A DNA stretch of 64,000 nt, taken from Chitinophaga terrae (ex Kim and Jung 2007) (GTDB taxonomy: Bacteria > Bacteroidota > Bacteroidia > Chitinophagales > Chitinophagaceae). Made by a program: the position numbers and the translations under genes. Below, piece after piece: positions 17,227-26,030 of this stretch (position 1 is the stretch's first letter; each line of letters starts with the position of its first letter). The notes beneath the pieces are model-generated. The model was not told the DNA's origin. It was given only the letters and a program-made list of their open reading frames with translations, and did no database searches. The stretch covers positions 125,821 through 189,820 of the forward strand of contig NZ_FNRL01000005.1 in assembly GCF_900107795.1 (NCBI RefSeq), given 5' to 3'.

Positions 17227-18684
17227 ATGGAATGGAAAGATCTCCAGCCCCACTCTCTATGGGATTATTTCGCCAGGCTAAACGCGATCCCCAGGGCTTC
17301 TAAAAAGGAAGCTGCAGCAATTGAATTTATCCTGCAATTCGGCAAACAACTGAAGCTGCCTACGCAACGCGATGCTGTAGGGAATGTTGTGATAAAAAAG
17401 CCCGCTTCCAAAGGCATGGAAAACAGGCCTACAGTGATCCTCCAATCACATCTCGACATGGTTCACCAGAAAAATAATGATACAATTTTCGATTTCGATA
17501 CGCAGGGGATCGAGATGATCATCGAAGGCGATTGGGTAAAAGCAAACGGCACAACCCTGGGAGCCGACAATGGTATTGGCGTTGCCGCTATCATGTCGGT
17601 ACTGGCCGACAATACCCTTACTCACCCGGCCATTGAAGCGCTATTCACTATCGATGAAGAAACGGGTATGACGGGAGCTTCGCAACTGGACGCCAGTATG
17701 CTTAGCGGCGACATTTTGCTGAACCTCGACACGGAAGAAGAAGACGCTTTTACCATTGGTTGCGCCGGCGGACTGGATACCAACAGCGAAGGCGCGTATA
17801 AGGAAGTGGCGGCGGGCGATGGATTTCTTTCCTACATTCTTAAAATAACAGGGCTATCAGGCGGCCACTCAGGTATGGATATTCATAAAGGCAGGGCCAA
17901 TGCAAATAAATTAATGAACCGCCTTTTATACAAGGCTCAAACCATGCTTGATATACAACTGGTAAGCCTCGATGGAGGCAGCCTGCGGAATGCTATTCCC
18001 CGTGAGTCAACAGCCCATGTGTTAATATCTAAATCAGAAGAGAGTGAATTCCTTGATTTCATCAGCCAGTTCGAAAAAACGCTGAAAGAAGAATATCAGC
18101 ATATCGAAACCGAACTCGCAGTTAAATTGAGTAAAGCAGAAAACCCGGGCATCATGATGGAACCAGGTTATTTCAAACAATTAACCAGGGCCCTGTATGC
18201 GATGCCCGACGGCGTTTACCGGATGAGCCCTGAAATTGAAGGACTGGTAGAAGCCTCTACCAACCTTGCCAGGGTATTAGTGAAGGATGGCAGTTTCATA
18301 ACCCAGTCGCTGCAACGCAGCAGTGTAGAAAGCACTAAAGAAGATGTTGCCTTTGCAGTAAGGGCCAGCCTTGAAAGCATAGGCTGCACCGTTAACCAGG
18401 CTGGCGGCTACCCGGGTTGGAAACCAAATGTTAATTCAACCATCCTGGAAGTAATGACCCGGCTGTTCAAAGAACAATATGGCAAAGAACCGGAAATAGG
18501 CGCTGTTCATGCAGGGCTGGAATGCGGCATCCTGGGAGCGCACCTGCCAGGGTTGGATATGATCTCCTTTGGCCCCACCATCCTGGACGCTCATTCGCCA
18601 AAAGAAAGAGTACAGATATCAACAGTTAGCCGCTTCTACCAACTGCTTACTAATACTTTGAAAGAAATTCCGGCAAAAGGATAA
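17227..18684 (+). CDS. pepD: PepD-type aminoacyl-histidine (cytosolic non-specific) dipeptidase
   Basis: This 485-residue M20-family metallopeptidase hydrolyses dipeptides such as Xaa-His in the cytosol. Zinc-site motifs are visible: QSHLDMVH (His and Asp), GADNGIGVA (bridging Asp) and FTIDEETGMTGA (catalytic and ligand Glu). A lid domain with LSGGHSGMDIHKGRANANK follows, and then the C-terminal AVHAGLECGIL and ILDAHSPKERVQI with the last His ligand. The length equals the E. coli enzyme (485 aa). The gene stands alone on the + strand and ends in a bidirectional terminator. There is no signal peptide. Confidence 0.95.
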   Translation: MEWKDLQPHSLWDYFARLNAIPRASKKEAAAIEFILQFGKQLKLPTQRDAVGNVVIKKPASKGMENRPTVILQSHLDMVHQKNNDTIFDFDTQGIEMIIEGDWVKANGTTLGADNGIGVAAIMSVLADNTLTHPAIEALFTIDEETGMTGASQLDASMLSGDILLNLDTEEEDAFTIGCAGGLDTNSEGAYKEVAAGDGFLSYILKITGLSGGHSGMDIHKGRANANKLMNRLLYKAQTMLDIQLVSLDGGSLRNAIPRESTAHVLISKSEESEFLDFISQFEKTLKEEYQHIETELAVKLSKAENPGIMMEPGYFKQLTRALYAMPDGVYRMSPEIEGLVEASTNLARVLVKDGSFITQSLQRSSVESTKEDVAFAVRASLESIGCTVNQAGGYPGWKPNVNSTILEVMTRLFKEQYGKEPEIGAVHAGLECGILGAHLPGLDMISFGPTILDAHSPKERVQISTVSRFYQLLTNTLKEIPAKG

Positions 18685-18689
18685 ATAAA

Positions 18690-18717
18690 AAACCCCGGGG
18701 CAACAATCCCGGGGTTT
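18690..18717. terminator. Bidirectional terminator between pepD and the FtsX-type permease gene
   Basis: AAACCCCGGG (18690-18699) and CCCGGGGTTT (18708-18717) form a GC-rich stem with an A-run on the left and TTTCTTT on the right. It serves both convergent genes and ends 2 bp before the permease stop codon. Confidence 0.85.
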
Positions 18718-18719
18718 CT

Positions 18720-21095
18720 TTATTCAGATTTCAGACTGTCGACGGGATTTATTGATGCGGCTTTTAGCGCCTGGTAGCTTACTGTAAGCAATGTTAAGAA
18801 CAACGATAAAACAATTGCTCCTATAAAAACTATCGGGCTTAAACCTATCCGGTAATCATATTTCTCCAGCCAGGAGTTCAACCCCAGCCAGGCCATCGGA
18901 ATAGCTACTGCGCCGCCCAATAACACCAGCAATACAAACTGCTTTGTTAACAATAACCATAAATGTGTTGTACTTGCGCCCATTACCCTTCGCACTGCAA
19001 TTTCCTTAGTCCTGTTAGCTGCCGTGTATGCCGCCAATCCAAGCAATCCAAGGCAGCTTACCAAAATAGCCAGTCCTGCAAATAAACCTGCCAGTTTGCC
19101 GGTTAATACTTCCATCCTGAACTTTTTCTCGTAGTCAGCATCTGCAAATGCATACTGGTAAGGATAAGAAGGATTATACAAAGAAAAGATCCTCCCGATC
19201 TTATCCAATGCCGCCTGGGAAGGCATATTGCTGCTCAACCTGTAGATAATGCTGCCATTTTTTTCGCTGTGATGAAAAATAGTTGGTTCTGCCGGCGTGA
19301 AAGGCGATATCATCAATGCGTCCTTTACCACTCCAACCACTACTCCCCTGTTATCGCCAGCCCAGGTGATTGTCTGGCCAACAGGATTTTTCAATCCCAT
19401 TTGTTTTACCGCCGCCTCATTCAGGATGATCACACCGGAATCAGCGTCCACTGTTTTATTGAAGTTCCTTCCTTCCAGTATCTGCATACCGGTAGTAGTG
19501 AAATAATCGTCGTCACGGGCTGCAATCCGCGCAGCGTTGATATAAGAATTGCCGCCTACCTCTGTTTTTCCCGGCCAGTCGTTGATCGTGCTATGCGACC
19601 AGATGTTTGTTACCGGGCTGGTAGCTGCCGTTACCGAAGTAACAGCCCCCGACGCCAGCAGGTCATTCTTCAATGCCTTGAAATTCCTGGCCAGGTCCGG
19701 CGTCATATCTGTCATTACCAATCCTGAAATATTATATCCTGTTGGTCTTGATTTCCCATACTGGATCTGCTGGTAGATGATAACAGTAGCAATGATCAAG
19801 GCAATCGACGCTGCAAACTGCGATACAACCATTACTTTCATCAGCGTTCCTGATCCTGTTCTCTGTTTGAATCCTTTTAATACGATTATGGGTTTGAAAC
19901 CTGATAACAGGAATGCCGGTCTGCTTCCGGCGAGCAAGGTAACCAGGAGTATAAAGCCAATCAATACAACCCAGGCAGCAGGTTTCGTATATGGGATAGC
20001 GATAGTGCTTCCCGCCAATGCGTTGAAATAAGGAAGCGTAATAACAAGCAGGATCAAACTGAGCGCCGTAGCCAGTACTACCAGGAAGCAAGATTGAACA
20101 AGGAATTGCAGGATCAGCTCCCGTCTCGAAGACCCGATGGCTTTGCGTACTCCTACTTCCTTCGCCCGTTTATCTGCCTGCGCAGTAGAAAGGTTCACGA
20201 AATTGATACAGGCAATGATCAATATCAACAATCCTATCACCATGAACATCCTTACATAGGAAATAAATCCACCGTCTACTTTGCCGTTAGTTATGCGGTC
20301 GTAAAGATGCCATTGCGAAAGCGGGTGTATCATCGTCATCAGGTGTCCGTCGCCCATCGCTGTTTTAAGTATTGCGTCAGCCTTGCCTGTTATTGCTTTG
20401 AAATCGGCGCCCGGCGTTAACTGCATAAAACAGAAGAAGGAGTTGTTGCTCCAGGCACTCCTTGCTTTCTGAATCCATTCATTATGTAACTCCCAGGCCC
20501 TGAAAGGAAAGAGGAATTGAAATTGTATTGATGAATTGCCGGGAATATCGGCCAGCACACCTGTCACCCTCAGTTCCAGTTCATTTTCCAGCTTTACCGT
20601 TTTATTGATCGGGTCTTCATTCCCGAAAAGCGCTTTGGCTGCCGACTCAGTTAACACAATACTGTTGGGATCATCCAGCATTCCTTTACCTCCGCTGATC
20701 ACCGGGTATTTGAAAATATCTAAAAAAGCCGGTTCTGTTGCAGCTCCGGTCATGATCATCTTCTTATCTCCCACACTCAATCCCCTGGGTGAAAACGGGT
20801 CTGCTAACGCCACTTTTTCAACACCCGGAATATCTTTCTTCATGGCTTCTGCAAGGGGAATGGATACATAAGCCATGTTGTCCAATTTTCCTCCATTGCT
20901 GAAGAAGTTGATCTTTAACTGGGAAATATGCTGGTAGTTTGGAATAAATTTATCGTAAGAATACTGGTAATAAGCCCACAATCCTATTACCAGGGAAACG
21001 GTCATGCCAATTGCCAGCCCGATAACATTGAGGGATGTATACCCCGGGTTGGAGCGGCAGCTGCGCCATGCTGATCTGATATAGCTTCTAAGCAT
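18720..21095 (-). CDS. MacB/FtsX-type ABC transporter permease (fused two-half form)
   Basis: This 791-residue protein is typical of the Bacteroidota long FtsX permeases. The first transmembrane helix is at about 18-42, followed by a MacB-like periplasmic domain (to about 275) and three helices with the FtsX motif (RAKEVGVRKAIGSSRRELILQ near 310-330). A second periplasmic domain follows, then a second FtsX unit (RTKEIAVRRVMGASTTHLWLL near 695-715) with the final helices. Such proteins usually work with a LolD/MacB-like ATPase in lipoprotein or peptide export, or in envelope-stress responses. No ATPase gene is adjacent; the truncated ATPase gene at the window's end is 42 kb away. It is probably monocistronic. 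The substrate is unknown. Confidence 0.88.
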   Translation of the reverse strand: MLRSYIRSAWRSCRSNPGYTSLNVIGLAIGMTVSLVIGLWAYYQYSYDKFIPNYQHISQLKINFFSNGGKLDNMAYVSIPLAEAMKKDIPGVEKVALADPFSPRGLSVGDKKMIMTGAATEPAFLDIFKYPVISGGKGMLDDPNSIVLTESAAKALFGNEDPINKTVKLENELELRVTGVLADIPGNSSIQFQFLFPFRAWELHNEWIQKARSAWSNNSFFCFMQLTPGADFKAITGKADAILKTAMGDGHLMTMIHPLSQWHLYDRITNGKVDGGFISYVRMFMVIGLLILIIACINFVNLSTAQADKRAKEVGVRKAIGSSRRELILQFLVQSCFLVVLATALSLILLVITLPYFNALAGSTIAIPYTKPAAWVVLIGFILLVTLLAGSRPAFLLSGFKPIIVLKGFKQRTGSGTLMKVMVVSQFAASIALIIATVIIYQQIQYGKSRPTGYNISGLVMTDMTPDLARNFKALKNDLLASGAVTSVTAATSPVTNIWSHSTINDWPGKTEVGGNSYINAARIAARDDDYFTTTGMQILEGRNFNKTVDADSGVIILNEAAVKQMGLKNPVGQTITWAGDNRGVVVGVVKDALMISPFTPAEPTIFHHSEKNGSIIYRLSSNMPSQAALDKIGRIFSLYNPSYPYQYAFADADYEKKFRMEVLTGKLAGLFAGLAILVSCLGLLGLAAYTAANRTKEIAVRRVMGASTTHLWLLLTKQFVLLVLLGGAVAIPMAWLGLNSWLEKYDYRIGLSPIVFIGAIVLSLFLTLLTVSYQALKAASINPVDSLKSE

Positions 21096-21317
21096 GTAAA
21101 AACTTTTTCTCTTTGAAAACCAAATGGATACCAGAGATAAGAGGTATTGATTATCAATATACTATAATTCCGGCAGCGTTCAAAACCGGACAGTTCTCCA
21201 TTGAAACCGAACATATGAAAAGCCTGCTCCTGATATATGTTCCCTGGCAAGCGATATTTTGGGGATATTGACTAACGGTATGAGTGAGATTTTACTATCT
21301 ATTGTAAGAAAACAAAA

Positions 21318-21351
21318 AAGCCGAAGTCCTTTATTACAAGGCCTTCGGCTT
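21318..21351 (-). terminator. Intrinsic terminator of tRNA-Gln(TTG) copy 2
   Basis: AAGCCGAAG (21318-21326) pairs with CTTCGGCTT (21343-21351), with a T-run on the minus strand (AAAAAA at 21314-21319). It lies immediately after the tRNA 3' end. Confidence 0.8.
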
Positions 21352-21352
21352 G

Positions 21353-21423
21353 TTGCCCAACCAGGATTCGAACCTAGACAAACAGAACCAAAATCTGTCG
21401 TACTACCATTATACTATTGGGCA
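21353..21423 (-). tRNA. tRNA-Gln (anticodon TTG), copy 2
   Basis: This is identical over 71 nt to the gene at 239-309: acceptor TGCCCAA/TTGGGCA, anticodon loop TTTTGGT, T-loop TTCGAAT. CCA is not encoded. Confidence 0.95.
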
Positions 21424-21433
21424 AATTGGATCG

Positions 21434-21463
21434 CAAAAGTATATTTTTTTTCAATTCTACAAA
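21434..21463 (-). promoter_or_regulatory. Promoter of tRNA-Gln(TTG) copy 2
   Basis: On the minus strand, TTTG (21460-21463), 18 nt, then TACTTTTG (21434-21441), about 11 nt upstream of the tRNA. Confidence 0.75.
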
Positions 21464-21517
21464 AAAACTTTGCAACTTTTTTTGTGCATTCCCTGTAATC
21501 CTTCTCCCATAAAGGAT

Positions 21518-22558
21518 TTAAGAGATCACTTCTTTTACTTTTGCTGTTATCTGCGCTGGTTGTATCCATTGCATACAGGCATGATCGCCCCTGAAACAGG
21601 GCTTATTTCCAAATACCGAACATGGCCTGCATCCGAGGTCTGTTACCTGGACAGCCAGTTCCTCCCCCTGTCCATAGCCCATAAAACCTGCGTAAGGATG
21701 CGTAGCGCCCCATACAGATACCACAGGCACCCCGAACAACGATGCCAGGTGCATATTGGCCGAATCCATGCTGATCATTACATCGAGCTGGCTGATGATG
21801 GACAGTTCTTCAGGCAGGGAAAAACGACCGGCTATTACCTTGGCGCCGGGGAATTTTGCTGCCATTGCTGTCAATTGCTCCACCTCCGTCTTTCCTCCTC
21901 CCATCAGTAAAACTTCTACCCCCGGGTCTTGAACCAGCATGCCCAATACCTGCTCCGTTTTGTCCAACGGGTACATTTTCTCCTGGTAAGTAGCAAAAGG
22001 AGCCAATCCTATCCATTTTTTGCCATTCCGGGACCCAAGTACCTGCTGGGCCGTTTCAGGCAATTTACGGGGCTCAAATACCGGTTTATTGCCCATTTCG
22101 CAACGCAGTCCCAACTGGCGGAACACGGTCGCGTAGCGTTCAATTGTGGTGGTCAGCTGGCGCAGTATCTTATCCTCCTTTCGTGTGAGGGCCTTTTTCT
22201 CCGCTCTCCCTTTATCAATAAACGCAACAGGAGTACCTGTTAACCTGAAAAAGGTTCTTAAGATCTTTGAACGGAGTACGTTATGTAGGTCTGCAACGGC
22301 TGTAATGCTGTAGGCTTTTTTCAGCTCCCTGAATAACCTGTATAAACCCGGTACGCCTTTATGAATCCCTTTTACATCGGCAGGATGGAAGGTAAGGCCG
22401 GGAATACCGGCACATAATGCGCCCCAGTTCTTGTTCGTCACAAATATGATCTGCAGCCCGGGGTTGTCGGCCAATACCTGTTTCATAACGGGAATGGTCA
22501 TGGCAACATCTCCCATTGCCGATAAACGTGTGACTAGTATAGTGTTGGTATGAGCCAA
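21518..22558 (-). CDS. Glycosyltransferase family 9 (heptosyltransferase-like)
   Basis: This 346-residue cytosolic GT-B-fold enzyme has an N-terminal block ILVTRLSAMGDVAMTIPVM (residues 7-25) that is the typical GT9 opening with the Gly-Asp pair. The later motifs WIGLAPFATYQEKMYP, SMDSANMHLASLFGVPVVSVWGATHP and DLGCRPCSVFGNKPC are the ADP-heptose-binding region and the family's C-terminal CxxC...C block. It would add a heptose or related sugar to LPS core or another cell-surface glycan. The DUF4254 gene lies 12 bp upstream on the same strand, a pairing I have seen repeatedly in Bacteroidota, so they are likely co-transcribed and functionally linked. Confidence 0.9.
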   Translation of the reverse strand: MAHTNTILVTRLSAMGDVAMTIPVMKQVLADNPGLQIIFVTNKNWGALCAGIPGLTFHPADVKGIHKGVPGLYRLFRELKKAYSITAVADLHNVLRSKILRTFFRLTGTPVAFIDKGRAEKKALTRKEDKILRQLTTTIERYATVFRQLGLRCEMGNKPVFEPRKLPETAQQVLGSRNGKKWIGLAPFATYQEKMYPLDKTEQVLGMLVQDPGVEVLLMGGGKTEVEQLTAMAAKFPGAKVIAGRFSLPEELSIISQLDVMISMDSANMHLASLFGVPVVSVWGATHPYAGFMGYGQGEELAVQVTDLGCRPCSVFGNKPCFRGDHACMQWIQPAQITAKVKEVIS

Positions 22559-22570
22559 GAATAAGAATTT

Positions 22571-23176
22571 TTATTGCTCGTTTTTATAAAGAACAGGGTT
22601 GAGGGAAGGATCGTTGTACATTTTCATCTGTTTGTAAACCTTCATGAACTTCTTTCCTGCAGCAATATCCGACAATAATTCTTCGATAGCGGCGCTGAGG
22701 TCGCGCTGTTGCTCCTGCAATACGTTCAGTTTACGCTGGCAGGCCTGGCGGTGCTCTTCGCTGGCGTCTGTCCTGTTCACCTCTTCCTGCATGTGATAGA
22801 TCTTCAATGCCAGGATGGATAAACGGTCTATTGCCCAGGCGGGACTTTCGGTATTGATACTGGCATTTGCCGCCGGTACCACAGTCTTGTACTTTTCCAG
22901 GAAATAACTATCTATATACTCTACCACATCGGTACGCTCCTGGTTGGAACGGTCGATCCATCTTTTGATCCCCAGGGCTTCTACCGGGTCGATCTGCGGA
23001 TTCCGGATAATATCTTCCAGGTGCCATTGGACGGTATCTATCCAGTTTTTCAGGTATAGCAGGTGTTCTATGCTGCTTTTTTCATAGGGATTGGAGATAA
23101 GCCTGTTCACATCATCATACTGATGATAATCGGCTATGCTTTCGTTGAATATCTTATTGCACAATTGTGTAAACAT
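22571..23176 (-). CDS. DUF4254 protein
   Basis: This 201-residue, mostly alpha-helical, charged protein without signal or membrane segments matches the DUF4254 family (opening FTQLCNKIFNESIADYHQYD; central RWIDRSNQERTDVVEYIDSYF). The function is unknown, but linkage to GT9 glycosyltransferases suggests a role in LPS or surface glycan assembly. A promoter -7 box TACTTTTG (23181-23188, minus strand) lies only 4 nt before the ATG, so the mRNA may be leaderless or nearly so. A terminator just above it (23195-23220) isolates the operon from upstream transcription. Confidence 0.8.
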   Translation of the reverse strand: MFTQLCNKIFNESIADYHQYDDVNRLISNPYEKSSIEHLLYLKNWIDTVQWHLEDIIRNPQIDPVEALGIKRWIDRSNQERTDVVEYIDSYFLEKYKTVVPAANASINTESPAWAIDRLSILALKIYHMQEEVNRTDASEEHRQACQRKLNVLQEQQRDLSAAIEELLSDIAAGKKFMKVYKQMKMYNDPSLNPVLYKNEQ

Positions 23177-23194
23177 GCCGCAAAAGTAATAAAA

Positions 23195-23220
23195 AAGCGT
23201 ATGGTAGAAACCATACGCTT
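23195..23220 (-). terminator. Strong hairpin terminator upstream of DUF4254, with no known gene before it
   Basis: AAGCGTATGGT (23195-23205) pairs perfectly with ACCATACGCTT (23210-23220) across a 4-nt loop. On the minus strand TTTTTT follows (AAAAAA at 23191-23196). The APC permease upstream already has its own terminator at 23696-23727, so this one implies another transcript in between. Confidence 0.8.
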
Positions 23221-23693
23221 ATTGTAAAAGATTGTCATGTGAATGTTCGAGAATGCAAATCGTGAAGGCTTTTAATGGTTATCTTGGTCGAAATTCCGTC
23301 AAGGTAATACCACCTAAGTCCTTTTACCCCTAAAAAGATGTCATTTTAACACCAATTGTTGGTAAATAATATTTTAATGTTTTGATTGTCGTTTTGGTTT
23401 GAAGTTTTGATTGTCGTGTCTTTTTTGCAGAATAATCATCAGTCTCTCTAAATGGCTATAGTGTTGAGGGTTCCTTGATAATTAAGCTGTATCGTTAACA
23501 AATCCAAGGTCACAAATTACAGGGCCAATCACAGACGTTTATTATTCATTACCTATGGCCTCTTGCCACGCCGGATCACGGGCTTCCTTAGCTAACGTTG
23601 ACAATACCTTTTAATAATTCAATACCGGGTTTTCTAAATCAGGGTTTAAAAATCTGGACACTTTTCTTCGTTCAGCGTCTTAATGCAAATTAA
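23221..23693. other. Gene-free region between two terminators; candidate small-RNA gene
   Basis: No ORF, tRNA, tmRNA, RNase P or SRP RNA signature is recognisable. A GC-richer island (about 23515-23590) lies in AT-rich sequence. Also present are a direct repeat of TTTTGATTGTCGT (23380-23392 and 23405-23417) and a palindrome ACCAA-TTG-TTGGT (23351-23363). A minus-strand transcript ending at the 23195-23220 terminator would be up to about 470 nt. A 6S-like RNA is one possibility, but I cannot show it. Confidence 0.35.
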
Positions 23694-23695
23694 AA

Positions 23696-23727
23696 ATGCC
23701 CACTGCAATATACTTAGCAGTGAGCAT
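23696..23727 (-). terminator. Terminator of the APC permease gene
   Basis: ATGC-C-CACTGC (23696-23706) pairs with GCAGTG-A-GCAT (23717-23727) with one C/A mismatch. On the minus strand TTTTT follows (23692-23696). It lies about 50 bp after the permease stop. Confidence 0.7.
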
Positions 23728-23779
23728 CATTTTTAATACAACGTTTGTGGGAATTATGCCGTCATCTTGTCCAGTGGGC

Positions 23780-25216
23780 CTATTTTTTAGCCTTACCGGT
23801 GGTCGACATCGCCAGGTAATAAAGCGGCACTCCCAATAAAATTATACCTAATCCCGGCACTGTATACTTGCTTTCAAAAATCAGCAACAGGAAGGCAAGG
23901 GCCAGGGCTACAATGATATACAGCATAGGCAATACAGGGTATCCGAATGCTTTATATGGCCTTTCCACTTCCGGTTTTTTCTTCCTTAAAATAAATACGC
24001 CTGCGATTGTTAGCACATAAAATATCAACACGCCAAATATTACTAATGCCAACAGATCTCCATACCTGCCGGAAAGACAAAGCAGCGAAGCCCAGAGGCA
24101 TTGTATCCACAACCCTTTTTCCGGTACGCTGTAAGCGTTCAACTTGCCGGCGCCTTTAAAGAATAATCCGTCCTGCGCCATAGTATAGTAAATGCGCGCA
24201 CCGGATAAGATCAAGCCGTTATTGCAACCAAATGTTGAGATCATGATCATTACGGCAATGATAATAGCGCCGGCAGGGCCAAAGATATTGGCGGCAGCCG
24301 CCACGCCTACCCTTTCATTGGGAGCCGATGCAATTTCCTTAATCGGCAGTACCGAAAGGTACATAAGATTGCAGCTAACATAGATGATAGTAACGATCAG
24401 CGTTCCCAGGAACAAAGATCTGCCAATGTTCTTTGCAGGGTTCTTGATTTCGCCGGCAATAAACGTCACATTATTCCACGCGTCGCTGCTGAACAATGAT
24501 CCTTTCATTGCTACCGCAATAGCCCCCATCAGCGCCAATCCCGTTAACCCGCTGGTGATCACGTCTCCGGTATCCTTGTTTAAAGCGCTGGCTACCCATG
24601 GGTCCTGCCAGTTGGCAGCCCATATTTCATGTTTGGCGCCTAACAGGAAACCAAAGATGATCAGCCCGAATAACGAAAGCAGTTTGGCCAGGGTGAAAAC
24701 TGTTTGTATGATCTTCCCGCGATGCACTCCCCGCGTGTTAATAAGTGTAAGAACGATGATGGAAATGATAGCCACTATCTGGGCAGCCGATATCTTAAAG
24801 ACTGTTCCTGCCTGGAATAAAATATTGTTTTCACTGAATGAAGGAATAAGATAAGCTGTGAACTTTGCAAATGCCACTGCCACTGCCGCAATTGTTCCCG
24901 TCTGGATAACGCCGAACTGTGTCCACCCGAATAAAAAGGCTACAAAAGGATTGTAAGCTTCCCGCAGGTAAACGTATTGACCGCCGGCTTTGGGATACAT
25001 CCCCGATAATTCTCCATAGCTCAAAGCGGCAATTAATGTAACTACCCCGGCCAGCACCCACATCAACGTGATCCATCCTGCACCGCCAACTTTCTGGGCA
25101 ATTTCTGCTGTAACGATAAAAATACCGGAACCTATCATAGATCCGGAAACGATCATGGTAGCATCCAGCAAACCAAGTGTAGGTTTAAACGAATTAGACG
25201 ATTGGTTGATTTCCAT
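23780..25216 (-). CDS. APC-family amino-acid permease
   Basis: This 478-residue inner-membrane transporter has about 12 hydrophobic helices. The family's first-helix substrate motif is present (GSMIGSGIFIV, near residues 25-35), as is the consensus SYGELSGMYPKAGGQYVYLREAYNPFVAF. The sixth-helix region and the conserved amphipathic loop (WNNVTFIAGEIKNPAKNIGRSL) also fit LAT/YfnA-type exchangers and permeases. The substrate is probably a neutral or cationic amino acid but is not determinable. The gene is flanked on both sides by terminators (25228-25260 upstream, 23696-23727 downstream), so it is monocistronic. Confidence 0.92.
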   Translation of the reverse strand: MEINQSSNSFKPTLGLLDATMIVSGSMIGSGIFIVTAEIAQKVGGAGWITLMWVLAGVVTLIAALSYGELSGMYPKAGGQYVYLREAYNPFVAFLFGWTQFGVIQTGTIAAVAVAFAKFTAYLIPSFSENNILFQAGTVFKISAAQIVAIISIIVLTLINTRGVHRGKIIQTVFTLAKLLSLFGLIIFGFLLGAKHEIWAANWQDPWVASALNKDTGDVITSGLTGLALMGAIAVAMKGSLFSSDAWNNVTFIAGEIKNPAKNIGRSLFLGTLIVTIIYVSCNLMYLSVLPIKEIASAPNERVGVAAAANIFGPAGAIIIAVMIMISTFGCNNGLILSGARIYYTMAQDGLFFKGAGKLNAYSVPEKGLWIQCLWASLLCLSGRYGDLLALVIFGVLIFYVLTIAGVFILRKKKPEVERPYKAFGYPVLPMLYIIVALALAFLLLIFESKYTVPGLGIILLGVPLYYLAMSTTGKAKK

Positions 25217-25227
25217 ATGGTGGTTTT

Positions 25228-25260
25228 AAAAAAAATCCCGGCTCAGAAAGGAACCGGGAC
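25228..25260 (-). terminator. Terminator of the OmpH-like gene
   Basis: TCCCGG (25236-25241) pairs with CCGGGA (25254-25259). On the minus strand a run of eight T follows (25228-25235). It lies 38 bp past the ompH-like stop and 12 bp before the next start codon. Confidence 0.85.
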
Positions 25261-25297
25261 TATAAGGTAGAAAATTTTTGCTGGATTTTTCAGGTTA

Positions 25298-25915
25298 TTA
25301 TTTAGCCGAACCCGCACCATTGTCATTCATTCCCTTAATTACTTCAGCAGTAATATCATACGCTTCATCCTTATACAGGATATTGCTGGCAGCAGTACGG
25401 TAAGAGAAGATATACGCAAAACGCTTATCGTGGTTGAAAGCTTTCAGGAAATCGTCCAGCTTCTTCTGCAATTCTTCGTTAAATTTAGTTTCCTGCTCTG
25501 CATAGGCTGCACGAAGGCTCTGCGCCTCCTGCTCCAATTGCTGCTGCTTCGTCATCAGGCTGCGTTGAGCTGCTTCTCCCTGCTCCTGGGTCAGGGTACT
25601 GGCCCTGCGTTGCAGATCTTCATACTCACTTTGCAAGGCGCGGGCCTTACCTTTCAATTGGTTATCCATCTGCACCTGCTTTTGCTCCAGGATACCTCTT
25701 TTCTCTTTAAAATACTCAAAATGCGCTTCCAGCGAATCCAGATCAACGTAGGCAATTTTAAAACCGCCCTGGGCAGACGTAGTATTGTTGGTTGCATTAG
25801 AAGTAGGAGCTGTAGCGTTATTATTACCTCCTGTCTTGTTCTGGCAGGACATCACTAACCCGGCTGCTAATACCGCTAAAAATCCTGTTGTCACTAATTG
25901 TTTACGAGTGCGCAT
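25298..25915 (-). CDS. OmpH/Skp-like periplasmic chaperone, lipoprotein form
   Basis: This 205-residue protein has a lipoprotein signal (LAAGLVMSC, Cys24), an Asn/Thr-rich linker, then KIAYVDLDSLEAHFEYFKE, the canonical start of the OmpH/Skp fold. A long coiled coil follows (about 70-150, EQKQVQMDNQL to RAAYAEQETKFNEELQKK), and then a C-terminal part that returns to the trimer base. Skp-like proteins hold unfolded outer-membrane proteins in the periplasm. A lipid anchor is a known variant in this phylum. The gene is single, with its own terminator. Confidence 0.88.
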   Translation of the reverse strand: MRTRKQLVTTGFLAVLAAGLVMSCQNKTGGNNNATAPTSNATNNTTSAQGGFKIAYVDLDSLEAHFEYFKEKRGILEQKQVQMDNQLKGKARALQSEYEDLQRRASTLTQEQGEAAQRSLMTKQQQLEQEAQSLRAAYAEQETKFNEELQKKLDDFLKAFNHDKRFAYIFSYRTAASNILYKDEAYDITAEVIKGMNDNGAGSAK

Positions 25916-26030
25916 GTTATTAGATGGATTTGCTTTCTTTTAGTACATTAAATTAAATGGAACGGCTAAAATAAGGTTTTTAGTGGATTTCCAAATATTG
26001 AGGCCATTATTTTAGCTAGGATTTAACGAT

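Noticed and set aside
23221..23693. tmRNA, RNase P RNA or SRP RNA in the gap before DUF4254
   Set aside because: No tRNA-like end with TTCGAATCC, no GAGGAAAGTCC block and no GGAAGGAAGCA-type SRP loop could be found on either strand.
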